51,074 nucleotides of DNA from Clostridium sp. GTDB lineage: Bacteria; Bacillota; Clostridia; Clostridiales; Clostridiaceae. The position numbers and the translations under genes were made by a program. Shown piece after piece: positions 25,652 to 34,978 of this stretch (position 1 is its first letter; each line of letters begins with the position of its first letter). The notes under the pieces were generated by a model, which was not told the origin of the DNA, searched no databases, and saw nothing but the letters and a program-made list of their open reading frames with translations. The stretch is from positions 1 through 51,074 of the forward strand of contig JARKVD010000002.1 of NCBI GenBank assembly GCA_029851835.1, given 5' to 3'.

Positions 25652-26404
25652 ATGAAATTAATATCCTGGAACGTTAACGGAATTAGAGCTTGTGTTCAAA
25701 AAGGATTTATGGATTTTTTTAACAAGGAGGATGCTGACGTATTTTGCATTCAAGAAAGCAAGCTTCAAGAAGGACAGATTAATTTAGAACTGCAAGGGTA
25801 TCATCAATATTGGAATTATGCTGAGAAGAAGGGATATTCAGGTACAGCAGTTTTTACAAAGAAGGAGCCTATAAGTGTAAGGTACGGATTAGGAATTGAA
25901 GAGCATGATAAAGAGGGAAGAGTGATTACGTGTGAATTTGAGGACTTTTACATAGTAACAGTCTATACTCCAAACTCAAAGTCAGAATTGGAAAGACTTG
26001 ATTATAGGATGGTTTGGGAGGATGAATTTAGAGCTTATTTAAAAAGATTAGAGAAAGAAAAACCTGTTATAGTATGTGGGGATTTAAATGTAGCTCACCA
26101 AGAAATAGATTTAAAGAATCCTAAATCTAATAGAAAAAATGCAGGATTTACAGATGAAGAAAGAGCTAAATTCACTGAATTGTTAGGAGCAGGTTTTATT
26201 GATACCTTTAGATATTTTTATCCTGAGGCAGAGGGAATATATTCCTGGTGGTCTTATAGATTTAAGGCAAGAGAAAAGAATGCAGGGTGGAGAATCGATT
26301 ATTTCTGTGCTTCGGAAAGCTTAAAGGAGAGATTAGTATCAGCAAAGATATATACTGAAATTTTGGGATCAGATCACTGTCCGGTAGAGCTTGTGATTAA
26401 ATAA
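25652..26404 (+). CDS. Exodeoxyribonuclease III (AP endonuclease, ExoA/XthA type)
   Basis: A base-excision repair enzyme that cuts at abasic sites and trims 3' ends. The 250-residue protein shows the family motifs WNVNGIRA (6-13), IQESKLQ with metal Glu35, GDLNVAH (Asp144, Asn146) and the final GSDHCPV (Asp241, His242). It resembles ExoA of Bacillus more than the E. coli XthA layout. GATGAGGT precedes the ATG. It may share a transcript with the hypothetical lipoprotein 38 bases upstream. Confidence 0.95.
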   Translation: MKLISWNVNGIRACVQKGFMDFFNKEDADVFCIQESKLQEGQINLELQGYHQYWNYAEKKGYSGTAVFTKKEPISVRYGLGIEEHDKEGRVITCEFEDFYIVTVYTPNSKSELERLDYRMVWEDEFRAYLKRLEKEKPVIVCGDLNVAHQEIDLKNPKSNRKNAGFTDEERAKFTELLGAGFIDTFRYFYPEAEGIYSWWSYRFKAREKNAGWRIDYFCASESLKERLVSAKIYTEILGSDHCPVELVIK

Positions 26405-26519
26405 ACGGAATATAAAATTGCACCAAGCCCATTGGAATAAAACAGCAATAAACTTAATATAAATACATTACAAAGACAAAAGGTAATTATTTATTGTTTG
26501 TAAAAAATGGAGGTGCATT

Positions 26520-26795
26520 ATGGTAATAGAAGCTAAGGTTAGGGATCTTAAGATTAAAAACAGAAAGTTTAGGAACGATGGAAAAACAATTGGTGTTGTA
26601 AAAAGAATCAACGGAGAAAGCATACCTTTCAGTGTGAAACGTTCTGAATTGATGACTTATCTGGGAAGATATGGAAATAATAATGGACTAACAATTAATT
26701 TAAATGGAGAGCACATAAAGACTTCTATAGAACATATTGAAAGAGATATAGTTCTTCATTTTGCTCACCATATTCAATTAAATGAGATTGAATAG
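26520..26795 (+). CDS. Hypothetical protein, 91 residues
   Basis: A small basic/polar protein with beta-type alternation (VIEAKVRDLKIKNRKF) and a His-rich end (LHFAHHIQLNEIE). There are no cysteines, signal or membrane spans. TGGAGGTG lies at good spacing before the ATG at 26520. It is flanked by unrelated genes and no family is recognised. A small RNA- or DNA-binding beta protein would fit the composition, but this is a guess. Confidence 0.68.
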   Translation: MVIEAKVRDLKIKNRKFRNDGKTIGVVKRINGESIPFSVKRSELMTYLGRYGNNNGLTINLNGEHIKTSIEHIERDIVLHFAHHIQLNEIE

Positions 26796-26945
26796 TTTTA
26801 CTTTTTTAATTGCTTCATATGATTGAAAAATGAAAACTAAACACAGGATTACAACTAGGCTGAAAATGGTGGAGTATACCGAATATAAAGGTTGTAAATT
26901 TAATTGAGTTCTAGTTTGGGAAGACGAAATATATATAAAATAATA

Positions 26946-26980
26946 AACCTTGGTGAAATTAATTCATCAAGGTTATTTTT
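26946..26980. terminator. Bidirectional intrinsic terminator
   Basis: AACCTTGGTGAA pairs with TTCATCAAGGTT (one wobble) and ATTTTTT follows on the plus strand; on the minus strand TATTATTTTA follows. It ends the minus-strand gene at 26984. Confidence 0.8.
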
Positions 26981-26983
26981 TAG

Positions 26984-27361
26984 CTATTTATGAAGTGGTA
27001 TTCGAGCTAGTACCATATGTTTATTCTTCATATTGAATAACTGCTCTTTATCAATTTCTTGAATAGTTGTTATGGTTGATGCATTGTGTATCATTCCAAC
27101 TCTTACTTTAGCGTCCTCTAAGTCGGTTGCTAAAAGTGTTCCGCAGTATTTAGCATCTTCAGTATCAGCATTGAACAAAAATATTTTAAGCTTTTCGATT
27201 GGCACTACATCTTTCTTTAAGAATTCATCATCAAATTCCACTTCACTATCTAGGGAGATTAACCCTTCTCTAACTATAAGTTTATCCCACCCTTTATATT
27301 CGCAAAGTCTACCCCATAGACCTAGATTCATAATGCTTCTTACTGTTAGTTTTATTACCAT
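26984..27361 (-). CDS. Hypothetical protein, 125 residues
   Basis: A soluble, mixed alpha/beta protein beginning MVIKLTVRSIMNLGLWGRLC, with an acidic middle (DSEVEFDDEFLKKD) and no signal or membrane segment. The start at 27361 is supported by GGGAGTG a few bases upstream on the minus strand; a TTG at 27379 would overlap this site. It stands alone between a terminator and the lacI promoter region. I recognise no family. Confidence 0.75.
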   Translation of the reverse strand: MVIKLTVRSIMNLGLWGRLCEYKGWDKLIVREGLISLDSEVEFDDEFLKKDVVPIEKLKIFLFNADTEDAKYCGTLLATDLEDAKVRVGMIHNASTITTIQEIDKEQLFNMKNKHMVLARIPLHK

Positions 27362-27601
27362 TCCTTCACTCCCTCTCAATTGATTATAACGTATATATTT
27401 TACATATTATTTTAACATTAACTTTACAACTAATCAACGTAAAAAATGCTTAAATATGTAAATTTGCAGATGGATAATAAAGTTAAAAAAATATACATGA
27501 TATGTTCAGTGTTCCTAATGAGATCCATAGATTTGTATTTAAAGAGTATAAAAAATTGACAAGATAGTCATTAGAAGATTTAAAAAATATAGAATATTGC
27601 A

Positions 27602-27629
27602 TTGCATTACAATATACATATGATATAAT
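27602..27629 (+). promoter_or_regulatory. Promoter of the lacI-family gene
   Basis: TTGCAT (27602-27607), a 16-base spacer, TATAAT (27624-27629). The predicted start is about 27636, so the operator at 27672 lies inside the leader. The rest of the 27362-27713 interval is AT-rich and holds nothing else recognisable. Confidence 0.55.
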
Positions 27630-27671
27630 TATAAGTAAATATTAGGTAAAAATTTTCTGGTTCTTAATAAG

Positions 27672-27685
27672 TGGTAACGTTACCA
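27672..27685. promoter_or_regulatory. Perfect LacI-family operator
   Basis: TGGTAACGTTACCA is a perfect 14-bp palindrome with the central CG typical of LacI/GalR-family operators. It lies 28 bases before the start codon of the lacI-family gene and downstream of its promoter. This suggests autoregulation by roadblock. Confidence 0.8.
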
Positions 27686-27713
27686 ATATGTTGTTTTTAT
27701 ATGAGGTATAGTT

Positions 27714-28742
27714 ATGGGAAGTATTAATATAAAAGATATAGCTAGAATTTCTGGGGTTGGTGTTAGCACCGTATCCAGAGTGCTTAATAATCATCCAGAT
27801 GTTAAGGATGAGACTAGAAGAAAAGTCTTAGAAATAATGAAAGATAGTAATTATATACCAAATAACAGTGCAAGAAATTTAAAGCGAAATACCTCAAAGA
27901 GTATAGGAGTTTTAGTTAAAGGTATACATAATCCATTCTTTTCAAACATGGTAAAGTTTATTGAAGAAAAAATTGACGCAAAAGGATATAGTATGATACT
28001 TCATTATAATGAGAGGAATCAGCAGGATAATGAAGCGGCTATAGAACTAATTAAAGAAAAAAGATTAAAAGGACTTATCTGCCTTGGAGGAAATTACGAT
28101 AACCTTCATAATGACGAGATGCAGAATTTACATATACCAATAGTTTTAGCTTCAACTAGCAGTGAGGAGTTATCTGGTGATGGGTTATGTTCTAGTGTTA
28201 ACATCGATAATATTGCAGCAGCTTTTATGGCTGTAAATTACATATGTGGACTTAAACATAGTCGAATTGGTCTTATTACTACTGGAGAAGGTGACAAGAC
28301 TGTAGGAAAATTGAGGTATGAAGGATATAAAAAAGCATTAGCTGCAAATAATATAGAATTTAATAGAGAACTAGTTGAAATTGGTGGCTATACATTTAGT
28401 TCAGGATATGAAGCTATGAATCGCTTATTAGATAAGGATTTAAAAATAACGGCCGTGTTTGTAACTTCAGATATCATGGCAATTGGAGCTGGTAAGGCTA
28501 TACTAAGTCGAGGATTTAAAATTCCAGAGGATATTTCAGTTGTTGGGTTTGATGGTATTGATTACTCGCTATATTTTCATCCATCGATAACAACAATAAT
28601 GCAGCCTGTTGAAGCAATGGGAGAAAAAAGTATAGATCTGCTATTAGAATTAATAAATAACACTAAAAAAGAAAATGAACAAATCATTTTTGATACAAAA
28701 CTTGAAGAAAGAGAATCATGCAAGGAATTATTAAGGGGGTAA
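27714..28742 (+). CDS. LacI family transcriptional regulator
   Basis: A 342-residue sugar-responsive repressor. The helix-turn-helix is at residues 4-24 (IKDIARISGVGVSTVSRVLN) with the hinge helix near NNSARNLK (51-58). A periplasmic-binding-type ligand domain follows, with conserved NPFFS and GFDGID blocks. TGAGGT precedes the ATG. It overlaps closely with the next gene (stop at 28742, next start at 28748), an ABC sugar-transporter ATPase, so both are probably one transcript controlled by the operator at 27672-27685. The effector is unknown; CcpA itself would be expected elsewhere. Confidence 0.92.
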   Translation: MGSINIKDIARISGVGVSTVSRVLNNHPDVKDETRRKVLEIMKDSNYIPNNSARNLKRNTSKSIGVLVKGIHNPFFSNMVKFIEEKIDAKGYSMILHYNERNQQDNEAAIELIKEKRLKGLICLGGNYDNLHNDEMQNLHIPIVLASTSSEELSGDGLCSSVNIDNIAAAFMAVNYICGLKHSRIGLITTGEGDKTVGKLRYEGYKKALAANNIEFNRELVEIGGYTFSSGYEAMNRLLDKDLKITAVFVTSDIMAIGAGKAILSRGFKIPEDISVVGFDGIDYSLYFHPSITTIMQPVEAMGEKSIDLLLELINNTKKENEQIIFDTKLEERESCKELLRG

Positions 28743-28747
28743 ATAAT

Positions 28748-29848
28748 ATGGCAAAAGTTGAATTAAAAAAAGTTGAGAAGGTTTATGAGAATGGGTTTAA
28801 GGCCGTTCACGGCATCGATTTAGAGATTAAAGATGGGGAATTTATGGTACTTGTTGGACCATCAGGATGTGCAAAATCTACAACACTTAGAATGATTGCA
28901 GGACTTGAAGAAATATCAGGTGGAGAAGTTATTATAGGTGATACGGTAGTAAATGATGTACATGCTAAAGATAGAGGAATTGCAATGGTATTCCAAAACT
29001 ATGCATTATATCCTCATATGTCTGTATATGAAAATATGGCATTTGCTTTAAAAATAAGAAAGCTTCCTAAGGCTGAAATAGATAAAAAAGTTAGAGAAGC
29101 AGCTGAAATTCTTGATTTGCAAGAATTATTGAATAGAAAACCAAAGGAATTATCAGGAGGTCAAAGACAAAGGGTGGCAGTGGGACGTGCTATTGTAAGA
29201 AATCCGGAGGTATTCTTATTTGATGAGCCATTATCTAATTTAGATGCCAAACTAAGAGTTCATATGAGAGTTCAAATCTCTCAATTACACCAAAAATTAA
29301 AATCTACTATGATATATGTTACTCACGACCAAACAGAAGCAATGACAATGGGAGATAGAATCTGTGTTATGAATTTTGGTAAGATAATGCAGGTAGATAC
29401 TCCGCTTAACTTATACAATCATCCTAAGAATAAATTTGTTGCAGGTTTTATTGGTTCTCCAGCAATGAACATGTTAGAAGGCGAGTTAGTTAAATCAGGT
29501 GAAAAAATTGCTGTTAAGATTACTGGTAATGAGTTTGTACTGCCAAAGGACAAAGCTGAAAAAGTAAAAGAACATGTTGGTAAAAGAGTATGCTTAGGTG
29601 TTAGACCAGAGTACATTAATTTAGAAGATGGAGAGTCAACATCATCAATAAAGGGTACTGTTGATGTAATTGAGCATATGGGAAGTGAATCTTTTGTATA
29701 TTTCAACCTTGGAGGTACTCAAATAGTATCTAAAGTAGATTCAAATACTTCGAAGGATTTAACTAGTGGAAGTACAGTAGATTTTATGTTCCACATGGAA
29801 AATAGCCATATATTCGATGTGGAAACAGAACAAAATATAAGTATATAG
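28748..29848 (+). CDS. ABC transporter ATP-binding protein, MsmX/UgpC type (shared sugar-importer ATPase)
   Basis: The energy subunit for one or several sugar ABC importers. The 366-residue protein has the nucleotide domain plus the C-terminal TOBE/OB regulatory region of the MalK/MsmX group. Motifs are the Walker A GPSGCAKS (37-44), Q-loop Gln83, LSGGQ (135-139), Walker B VFLFDE (155-160) and a His switch near VTHDQTEAMT. Residue 42 in the Walker A is Ala instead of the usual Gly. The start is the ATG at 28748, with AAGGGGG upstream. No permease or binding protein gene is adjacent, so it probably serves transporters encoded elsewhere, as MsmX does in Bacillus. Confidence 0.93.
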   Translation: MAKVELKKVEKVYENGFKAVHGIDLEIKDGEFMVLVGPSGCAKSTTLRMIAGLEEISGGEVIIGDTVVNDVHAKDRGIAMVFQNYALYPHMSVYENMAFALKIRKLPKAEIDKKVREAAEILDLQELLNRKPKELSGGQRQRVAVGRAIVRNPEVFLFDEPLSNLDAKLRVHMRVQISQLHQKLKSTMIYVTHDQTEAMTMGDRICVMNFGKIMQVDTPLNLYNHPKNKFVAGFIGSPAMNMLEGELVKSGEKIAVKITGNEFVLPKDKAEKVKEHVGKRVCLGVRPEYINLEDGESTSSIKGTVDVIEHMGSESFVYFNLGGTQIVSKVDSNTSKDLTSGSTVDFMFHMENSHIFDVETEQNISI

Positions 29849-29870
29849 ATTTAATTAATAGTTTTTTTTA

Positions 29871-29903
29871 AAAGGCTATCAGGTATTACTGATGGCCTTT
29901 TTA
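29871..29903 (+). terminator. Intrinsic terminator after the ABC ATPase gene
   Basis: AAAGGCTATCAG pairs with CTGATGGCCTTT (one wobble) followed by T. It separates this unit from the eut operon. Confidence 0.85.
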
Positions 29904-29997
29904 TTTTGCATTAAATTTAAAATTAAAGTAATCTGCATAAATTCAAGTAAAAATTTGAACACTAATGTCAGGATAATGATATAGAAAGGAGTTTAGT

Positions 29998-31131
29998 ATG
30001 GATAATTTTTATATAAAAACCCACATTTATTTTGGAGAGGGTTCGTTAAATAGACTATCTCAAATTCGGAATAAAAAAGTCTTTATTGTAACAGACCCAT
30101 TTATGGTGAGCTCTGGGATGATTAATGTCATTACAGAGAAGCTTCAGTCTAATAATGTAACCATTTTTAGTGATATAGTACCAGATCCACCAATTCAGCT
30201 AGTGGTAAAGGGTATAGATGCAATGCAGAATGCTGCTCCAGATGTAATTATAGCTTTAGGTGGAGGATCTGCAATAGATGCAGCAAAAGCAATGAAGGAT
30301 TTTGCAAAACAAATTATATCAATTACGGATATAGAATTCATAGCTATACCAACGACAAGTGGTACTGGTTCAGAAGTAACTTCATTTGCAGTAATTACTG
30401 ACAATGAAAAAGGAACAAAATATCCATTAGTATCTGATGCACTTCTACCAGATGTAGCAATTTTAGACCCAGATTTAGTGAAGAGTGTTCCAGGCAAGAT
30501 AACTGCAGATACAGGAATGGATGTAATTACTCATGCTCTTGAAGCCTATGTATCTACAAAAGCAAATGATTTTACAGATGCATTGGCTGAAAAGGCTTTA
30601 GTCCTTGCTTTTAAATATCTTATTCCAGCATATAAAGATGGAAAAGATATGAGTGCAAGAGAAAAAATGCATAATGCTTCATGTCTTGCCGGCATAGCTT
30701 TTAACTCAGCATCATTAGGACTAAACCATGGTATAGCTCACGTTATAGGAGGTAAATTCCATGTACCTCATGGTAGAACAAACTCAATTTTATTACCTTA
30801 CATTATAGATTTTAATGCAGATATAACGGGCTATGATACTAATGAATTTTCTAAGGCTGCAAAGAAATATGCACATATAGCTAAACTTTTAGGTTTATCA
30901 GCATCAAATGCAAGGATGGGTGTTAGAAGCTTAATAAATGAAATAAAGAAAATGCAGAAAGAAATGGATATGCCAACAAACCTTAAAGCATGTGGAGTCG
31001 CAGTTGATGAGGTAAATAAATTAAAAGAAGAAATAGCTAGCTTAGCCTTAGAAGATGCTTGCACAGCTACTAATCCAAAGGTGCCGACTGTTTTAAATGT
31101 AGTTGAAATTCTTAATAAAATAAAGGATTAA
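29998..31131 (+). CDS. eutG: Iron-containing alcohol dehydrogenase, EutG-like
   Basis: This enzyme reduces acetaldehyde to ethanol with NADH, recycling NAD inside or beside the microcompartment. The 377-residue group III dehydrogenase has GGGSAIDAAKAM for the nucleotide, DVITHALEAY with a metal Asp, and the His ligands in GLNHGIAHVIGGKFHVPHGR. The N-terminus (MDNFYIKTHIYFGEGSL) is short; I cannot identify a targeting helix. GAAAGGAG precedes the ATG. It is the first gene of the eut cluster, about 215 bases before eutS, and could be read from its own promoter. The eutG name rests on context; PduQ-type is equally close by sequence. Confidence 0.85.
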   Translation: MDNFYIKTHIYFGEGSLNRLSQIRNKKVFIVTDPFMVSSGMINVITEKLQSNNVTIFSDIVPDPPIQLVVKGIDAMQNAAPDVIIALGGGSAIDAAKAMKDFAKQIISITDIEFIAIPTTSGTGSEVTSFAVITDNEKGTKYPLVSDALLPDVAILDPDLVKSVPGKITADTGMDVITHALEAYVSTKANDFTDALAEKALVLAFKYLIPAYKDGKDMSAREKMHNASCLAGIAFNSASLGLNHGIAHVIGGKFHVPHGRTNSILLPYIIDFNADITGYDTNEFSKAAKKYAHIAKLLGLSASNARMGVRSLINEIKKMQKEMDMPTNLKACGVAVDEVNKLKEEIASLALEDACTATNPKVPTVLNVVEILNKIKD

Positions 31132-31230
31132 AAATTAAGGTATAAGTTAGGGGCTTTAAGGAGTTCTAAAGTAATATTTTATATTTTAATTTCAAGTAGT
31201 AAGAGTATAGAAGAATAGTTGTTTGAAATA

Positions 31231-31244
31231 TGGTAACACTAAAA
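31231..31244 (+). promoter_or_regulatory. LacI-type half operator upstream of eutS
   Basis: TGGTAACACTAAAA matches 10 of 14 positions of the perfect palindrome at 27672, with one complete half-site TGGTAAC. It lies about 100 bases before eutS. It may be chance. Confidence 0.2.
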
Positions 31245-31250
31245 TAGATT

Positions 31251-31328
31251 TTTAAAGGAAACTATTTCTCATATGCATTAGAAGGAGTAAGTTCGTATTA
31301 GCCAAATCGAAGATTTGGATACTCACTT
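31251..31328 (-). repeat. Dispersed two-hairpin repeat, intact copy B
   Basis: On the minus strand it reads AAGTGAGTAT, then stem 1 CCAAATC-ttcGATTTGG, CTAATACGAACTTACTCC and ends near TTTCCTTTAAA, close to copy A. Its edge directly abuts AAGGAGG (31329-31335), the ribosome site of eutS, so it forms the end of the eutS leader in antisense orientation. Confidence 0.8.
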
Positions 31329-31346
31329 AAGGAGGATACAGTAGCT

Positions 31347-31694
31347 ATGATGGAGGATAAACAAAGAATAATTCAAGAATTTGTGCCAGGTAAGCAGGTA
31401 ACTCTTGCCCATGTAATAGCTAGTCCTAATTCTGATTTATACAAAAAGCTAGGTCTTGTTACAGATATGAAAGAGGCAATAGGAATTCTTACTATAACTC
31501 CAAGTGAAGCTTCTATCATAGCTGCAGATGTAGCTACAAAGGCTGCAGGAATTACCTTGGGGTTTGTAGATAGATTTAGTGGATCAGTATTAATTACAGG
31601 AGATGTAGGCTCTGTTGAAGCTGCATTAAATGAAGTTATACAAGTGCTGGGAAATATATTGAATTTTACATTGACTGCAATAACAAGAACTTAG
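31347..31694 (+). CDS. eutS: Ethanolamine microcompartment shell protein EutS
   Basis: A hexameric shell protein with a circularly permuted BMC domain. The 115-residue length and the sequence [18 protein letters not shown] are diagnostic of EutS/PduU. The central [19 protein letters not shown] matches the helix lining the shell tile. In Salmonella EutS forms bent hexamers at shell edges. The ATG at 31347 follows AAGGAGG at 31329-31335. It starts the tight eutS-eutQ gene run (8 bases to eutP). The leader holds copy B of the dispersed repeat. No ANTAR-type antiterminator hairpin pair is visible upstream. Confidence 0.95.
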   Translation: MMEDKQRIIQEFVPGKQVTLAHVIASPNSDLYKKLGLVTDMKEAIGILTITPSEASIIAADVATKAAGITLGFVDRFSGSVLITGDVGSVEAALNEVIQVLGNILNFTLTAITRT

Positions 31695-31702
31695 GAGGAA
31701 CT

Positions 31703-32134
31703 ATGAAAAAAGTAATATTCATAGGTAAGACTGGAAGTGGAAAAACAACGCTTTGTCAGAAACTACATGATCTTGAGCTAAATTATAAAAAAACTCAATC
31801 AGTGGAAGTCTATGATGAATCTATAGATACTCCTGGGGAGTACCTGGAAAATAGATTTTATTATAAAGCGCTTATAGTTACAGCTGTAGATGCAGATATT
31901 ATTGCTCTTGTCTATGATTGTACTGAAGAAGAATCCTACTTAGCACCTGGTTTTGCAACAATGTTCGCTAAGGATACCATAGGAGTTATTACTAAAATTG
32001 ATTTAGTTAAAAATGAAGATGCAATAAAGAGAGCAGAGCAAATATTGATTGCAGCAGGGGTAGGAAGAGTATTTAAGGTTGATACCCTGGCTGGTAAGGG
32101 AATAGATGAATTAATTGAATATCTAAACTCTTGA
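31703..32134 (+). CDS. eutP: Ethanolamine utilisation protein EutP (P-loop, acetate kinase activity reported)
   Basis: A 143-residue small P-loop protein of the Ras-like EutP/PduV family. The P-loop is GKTGSGKTT (8-16), the G3-like DTPGEY follows near residue 48, and the TKID nucleotide motif is near residue 95. In Salmonella EutP and EutQ have been reported as acetate kinases; PduV proteins also associate with the shell. AGGAGG lies at normal spacing. The stop is 16 bases before eutA. In many Firmicutes the eutV-eutW pair lies between eutP and eutA, but here they are absent. Confidence 0.94.
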   Translation: MKKVIFIGKTGSGKTTLCQKLHDLELNYKKTQSVEVYDESIDTPGEYLENRFYYKALIVTAVDADIIALVYDCTEEESYLAPGFATMFAKDTIGVITKIDLVKNEDAIKRAEQILIAAGVGRVFKVDTLAGKGIDELIEYLNS

Positions 32135-32150
32135 AGTTGGAGGTGAACTT

Positions 32151-33584
32151 GTGAGAGAGGAATTATTAAGTGTGGGAATTGACATTGGAACTAGTACAAC
32201 GCAGCTGGTATTTTCAAAACTTATCATTGAAAATGTGGCTTCAAGCTTTACTGTTCCTAGAATTTCCATAGTTGATAAAGAAGTAATTTATAGAAGTGAT
32301 GTGCATTTTACACCGCTAAAATCAATGACAGAAATAGATGCTGAAAAAGTAAAGGAAATTGTTGCTCTTGAGTATGAAAAGTCTGGGATAAGGAAAGAAG
32401 ATATTCAGACGGGCGCGGTAATTATAACAGGAGAAACGGCAAGAAAGGAAAATGCTAATGAAGTTCTACATACACTAAGTGGTTTTGCAGGAGACTTTGT
32501 TGTTGCAACTGCAGGACCAGACCTAGAGAGCATCATAGCTGCAAAGGGTGCTGGTGCTCATGTATATTCAGAGGAGCATTCCACAGTGGTAGTTAATCTG
32601 GATATTGGTGGAGGAACCACTAATTTAGCGGTATTTAATCGTGGGGATCTTAAAGAAACTGGATGTCTTGATATAGGTGGAAGATTAATAAAACTTGAAA
32701 TTGGAACAAATAAAATAATCTACATTGCTCCAAAAATAAAGAAACTCATAGAAGATAAAAACTTAGATGTAAGGGAAGGGTATATTGCAACTCGTGAAAT
32801 GCTAAACCCAATCATTAAAGAAATGGTTAAGCTCCTTGAGGAGAGTGTTGAAATTTCAGCACCAACTCCAGCTTTAGACATGATTGTCACCAATAAAAAT
32901 ATAGAGCTTAATCAGGACATTAAATGCATTTCTTTTTCAGGTGGTGTAGCTGATTATGTTTATAATGATAAGCCTATAGAGAATTACTTTAAATTTGGTG
33001 ATATTGGAATTCTTCTTGGAGATGCAATTAAACAGTCGAATTTATGTACTAAGTTAAAGCTAATTCGTTCTGTGGAAACCATACGTGCCACCGTTGTTGG
33101 AGCAGGTTCTCATACCATGGATATCAGTGGTAGCACCATAACCTATACCCATGAGAACTTTCCATTGAAAAACCTCCCTATACTAAAACTTAGCGAAGAG
33201 GATGAAGTCAATGGGACTGAAGTTCTAAGAAAAGCTATCATTGATAAACTCGGATGGTTTAAGTATGAAAATGAGCTTCAAAATGTTGCGTTGGCACTTC
33301 ATGGACGTAAAAATCCGACCTTTATAGAGGTGCAAGAAACTGCTAAAGGTATTGTTGAAGGAGCAAAGGAAATTATAGATAGAAAGTTACCACTTATCGT
33401 TATTGTTGAAACTGATATGGCAAAGGTCTTAGGTCAGGCTATTTACTCCATACTCGTTAATGAGAAAGATATCGTATGTATCGATGGAATTAAGGTTGAG
33501 AATGGAGATTATATAGATATAGGGAAACCTGTAGCAGAAGGTAAAGTATTACCTGTAGTAATAAAAACCTTAGTATTTAACTAA
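32151..33584 (+). CDS. eutA: Ethanolamine ammonia-lyase reactivating factor EutA
   Basis: EutA reactivates ethanolamine ammonia-lyase by ATP-driven exchange of damaged cobalamin. The 477-residue protein has the actin/Hsp70-like ATPase start [13 protein letters not shown] (9-21) and a second phosphate loop [12 protein letters not shown] near residue 150. The GTG start at 32151 has GGAGGTGA upstream. It lies directly ahead of eutBC, which it serves. Confidence 0.95.
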   Translation: MREELLSVGIDIGTSTTQLVFSKLIIENVASSFTVPRISIVDKEVIYRSDVHFTPLKSMTEIDAEKVKEIVALEYEKSGIRKEDIQTGAVIITGETARKENANEVLHTLSGFAGDFVVATAGPDLESIIAAKGAGAHVYSEEHSTVVVNLDIGGGTTNLAVFNRGDLKETGCLDIGGRLIKLEIGTNKIIYIAPKIKKLIEDKNLDVREGYIATREMLNPIIKEMVKLLEESVEISAPTPALDMIVTNKNIELNQDIKCISFSGGVADYVYNDKPIENYFKFGDIGILLGDAIKQSNLCTKLKLIRSVETIRATVVGAGSHTMDISGSTITYTHENFPLKNLPILKLSEEDEVNGTEVLRKAIIDKLGWFKYENELQNVALALHGRKNPTFIEVQETAKGIVEGAKEIIDRKLPLIVIVETDMAKVLGQAIYSILVNEKDIVCIDGIKVENGDYIDIGKPVAEGKVLPVVIKTLVFN

Positions 33585-33601
33585 TTGGGAGGAGGATGAA
33601 C

Positions 33602-34966
33602 ATGATTTTAAAAACTAAATTATTTGGAAAAGTTTATCAGTTTAATTCAGTTAAAGAAGTTATGGCAAAAGCAAATGAAAAGAAATCTGGAGATGAGTTA
33701 GCTGGAGTTGCTGCACAGTCAGCAGAAGAAAGGGTTGCAGCAAAAGTTGTGCTTGCTAACTTAACTTTAGCTGATTTAAGAAATAGTCCTGCAGTACCTT
33801 ATGAGCAGGATGAGGTTACAAGGATAATTCAAGATGATGTAAATGAGAAAATTTACAATGAAATTAAAAATTGGACCGTTTCTGAATTTAGGGAATGGAT
33901 ATTAGATGATAATACTACAAGCTTAGATATAAGAAGAATTTCAAGAGGTATAACTTCTGAGATTGTTGCTGCAGTTGCAAAAATTATGTCTAACTTAGAT
34001 TTAATTTATGGGGCAAAAAAAATAAGAGTTACTGCTCACTGTAATACAACTATCGGTGAACCAGGAACTTTATCTGTAAGATTACAGCCTAATCACCCAA
34101 CAGATGATCCAGATGGTATATTAGCATCTTTAATGGAAGGTTTAAGTTATGGAATGGGAGATGCTGTTCTTGGATTAAATCCAGTTGATGACTCTGTTGA
34201 AAGTGTAATGAAAGTTCTAAATAGATTTGAAGAGTTCAAACAAAAGTGGAAAATACCAACTCAAACCTGTGTATTAGCACACGTTACAACTCAAATGGAA
34301 GCTATTAGAAGAGGGGCTCCAGAGGACTTAATATTCCAATCAATAGCAGGTTCTGAAAAAGGAAATACTGCCTTTGGTTTCAATGCTGCAACAATAGAAG
34401 AAGCAAGACAGCTAGCGCTAAGTCAAGGTACAGCTACAGGGCCAAACGTTATGTACTTTGAAACAGGGCAAGGTTCAGAGCTTTCTTCAGATGCTCACCA
34501 TGGCGCAGACCAAGTTACTATGGAAGCTAGGTGCTATGGATTTGCAAAGAGATTCAAACCATTTTTAGTAAATACAGTTGTAGGCTTCATAGGACCAGAG
34601 TATTTATATGATGGAAAGCAAGTTACAAGAGCAGGGCTTGAAGATCACTTTATGGGTAAACTAACTGGTCTTCCAATGGGATGTGACGTATGTTATACAA
34701 ACCATATGAAGACAGATCAAAATGATATAGAAAACTTGGCAGTATTGCTTGCTACAGCAGGATGTACATATTTTATGGCTATTCCTCATGGTGATGACGT
34801 TATGCTTAACTACCAAACTACAGGACATCATGAAACTGCTACAATAAGAGAACTTTTAGGCTTAAGTCCAATCAAAGAATTCGAAGAGTGGATGGAGAAG
34901 ATTGGTATATCTCAAAATGGAAAGTTAACCAGCAGAGCTGGTGATGCTTCAATATTCTTAGGATAA
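33602..34966 (+). CDS. eutB: Ethanolamine ammonia-lyase heavy chain EutB
   Basis: The large, active-site subunit of the adenosylcobalamin-dependent lyase that turns ethanolamine into acetaldehyde and ammonia. The 454-residue sequence matches Enterobacteria closely throughout: LFGKVYQF near the start, LAGVAAQSAEERVAAK, YFETGQGSELSS, NTVVGFIGPEYLY and LEDHFMGKL. I start it at ATG 33602 because GGGAGGAGG ends at 33595; the ATG at 33596 touches that site. The resulting start MILKTKLFG aligns with the E. coli start. It lies 12 bases before eutC. Confidence 0.97.
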   Translation: MILKTKLFGKVYQFNSVKEVMAKANEKKSGDELAGVAAQSAEERVAAKVVLANLTLADLRNSPAVPYEQDEVTRIIQDDVNEKIYNEIKNWTVSEFREWILDDNTTSLDIRRISRGITSEIVAAVAKIMSNLDLIYGAKKIRVTAHCNTTIGEPGTLSVRLQPNHPTDDPDGILASLMEGLSYGMGDAVLGLNPVDDSVESVMKVLNRFEEFKQKWKIPTQTCVLAHVTTQMEAIRRGAPEDLIFQSIAGSEKGNTAFGFNAATIEEARQLALSQGTATGPNVMYFETGQGSELSSDAHHGADQVTMEARCYGFAKRFKPFLVNTVVGFIGPEYLYDGKQVTRAGLEDHFMGKLTGLPMGCDVCYTNHMKTDQNDIENLAVLLATAGCTYFMAIPHGDDVMLNYQTTGHHETATIRELLGLSPIKEFEEWMEKIGISQNGKLTSRAGDASIFLG

Positions 34967-34978
34967 GGGGGTCTCATT

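Noticed and set aside
31132-31346. ANTAR-type dual hairpins for EutV control
   Set aside because: Only a short CTTTA...TAAAG pairing and the antisense dispersed repeat are visible; there is no pair of hexaloop stems with a terminator.
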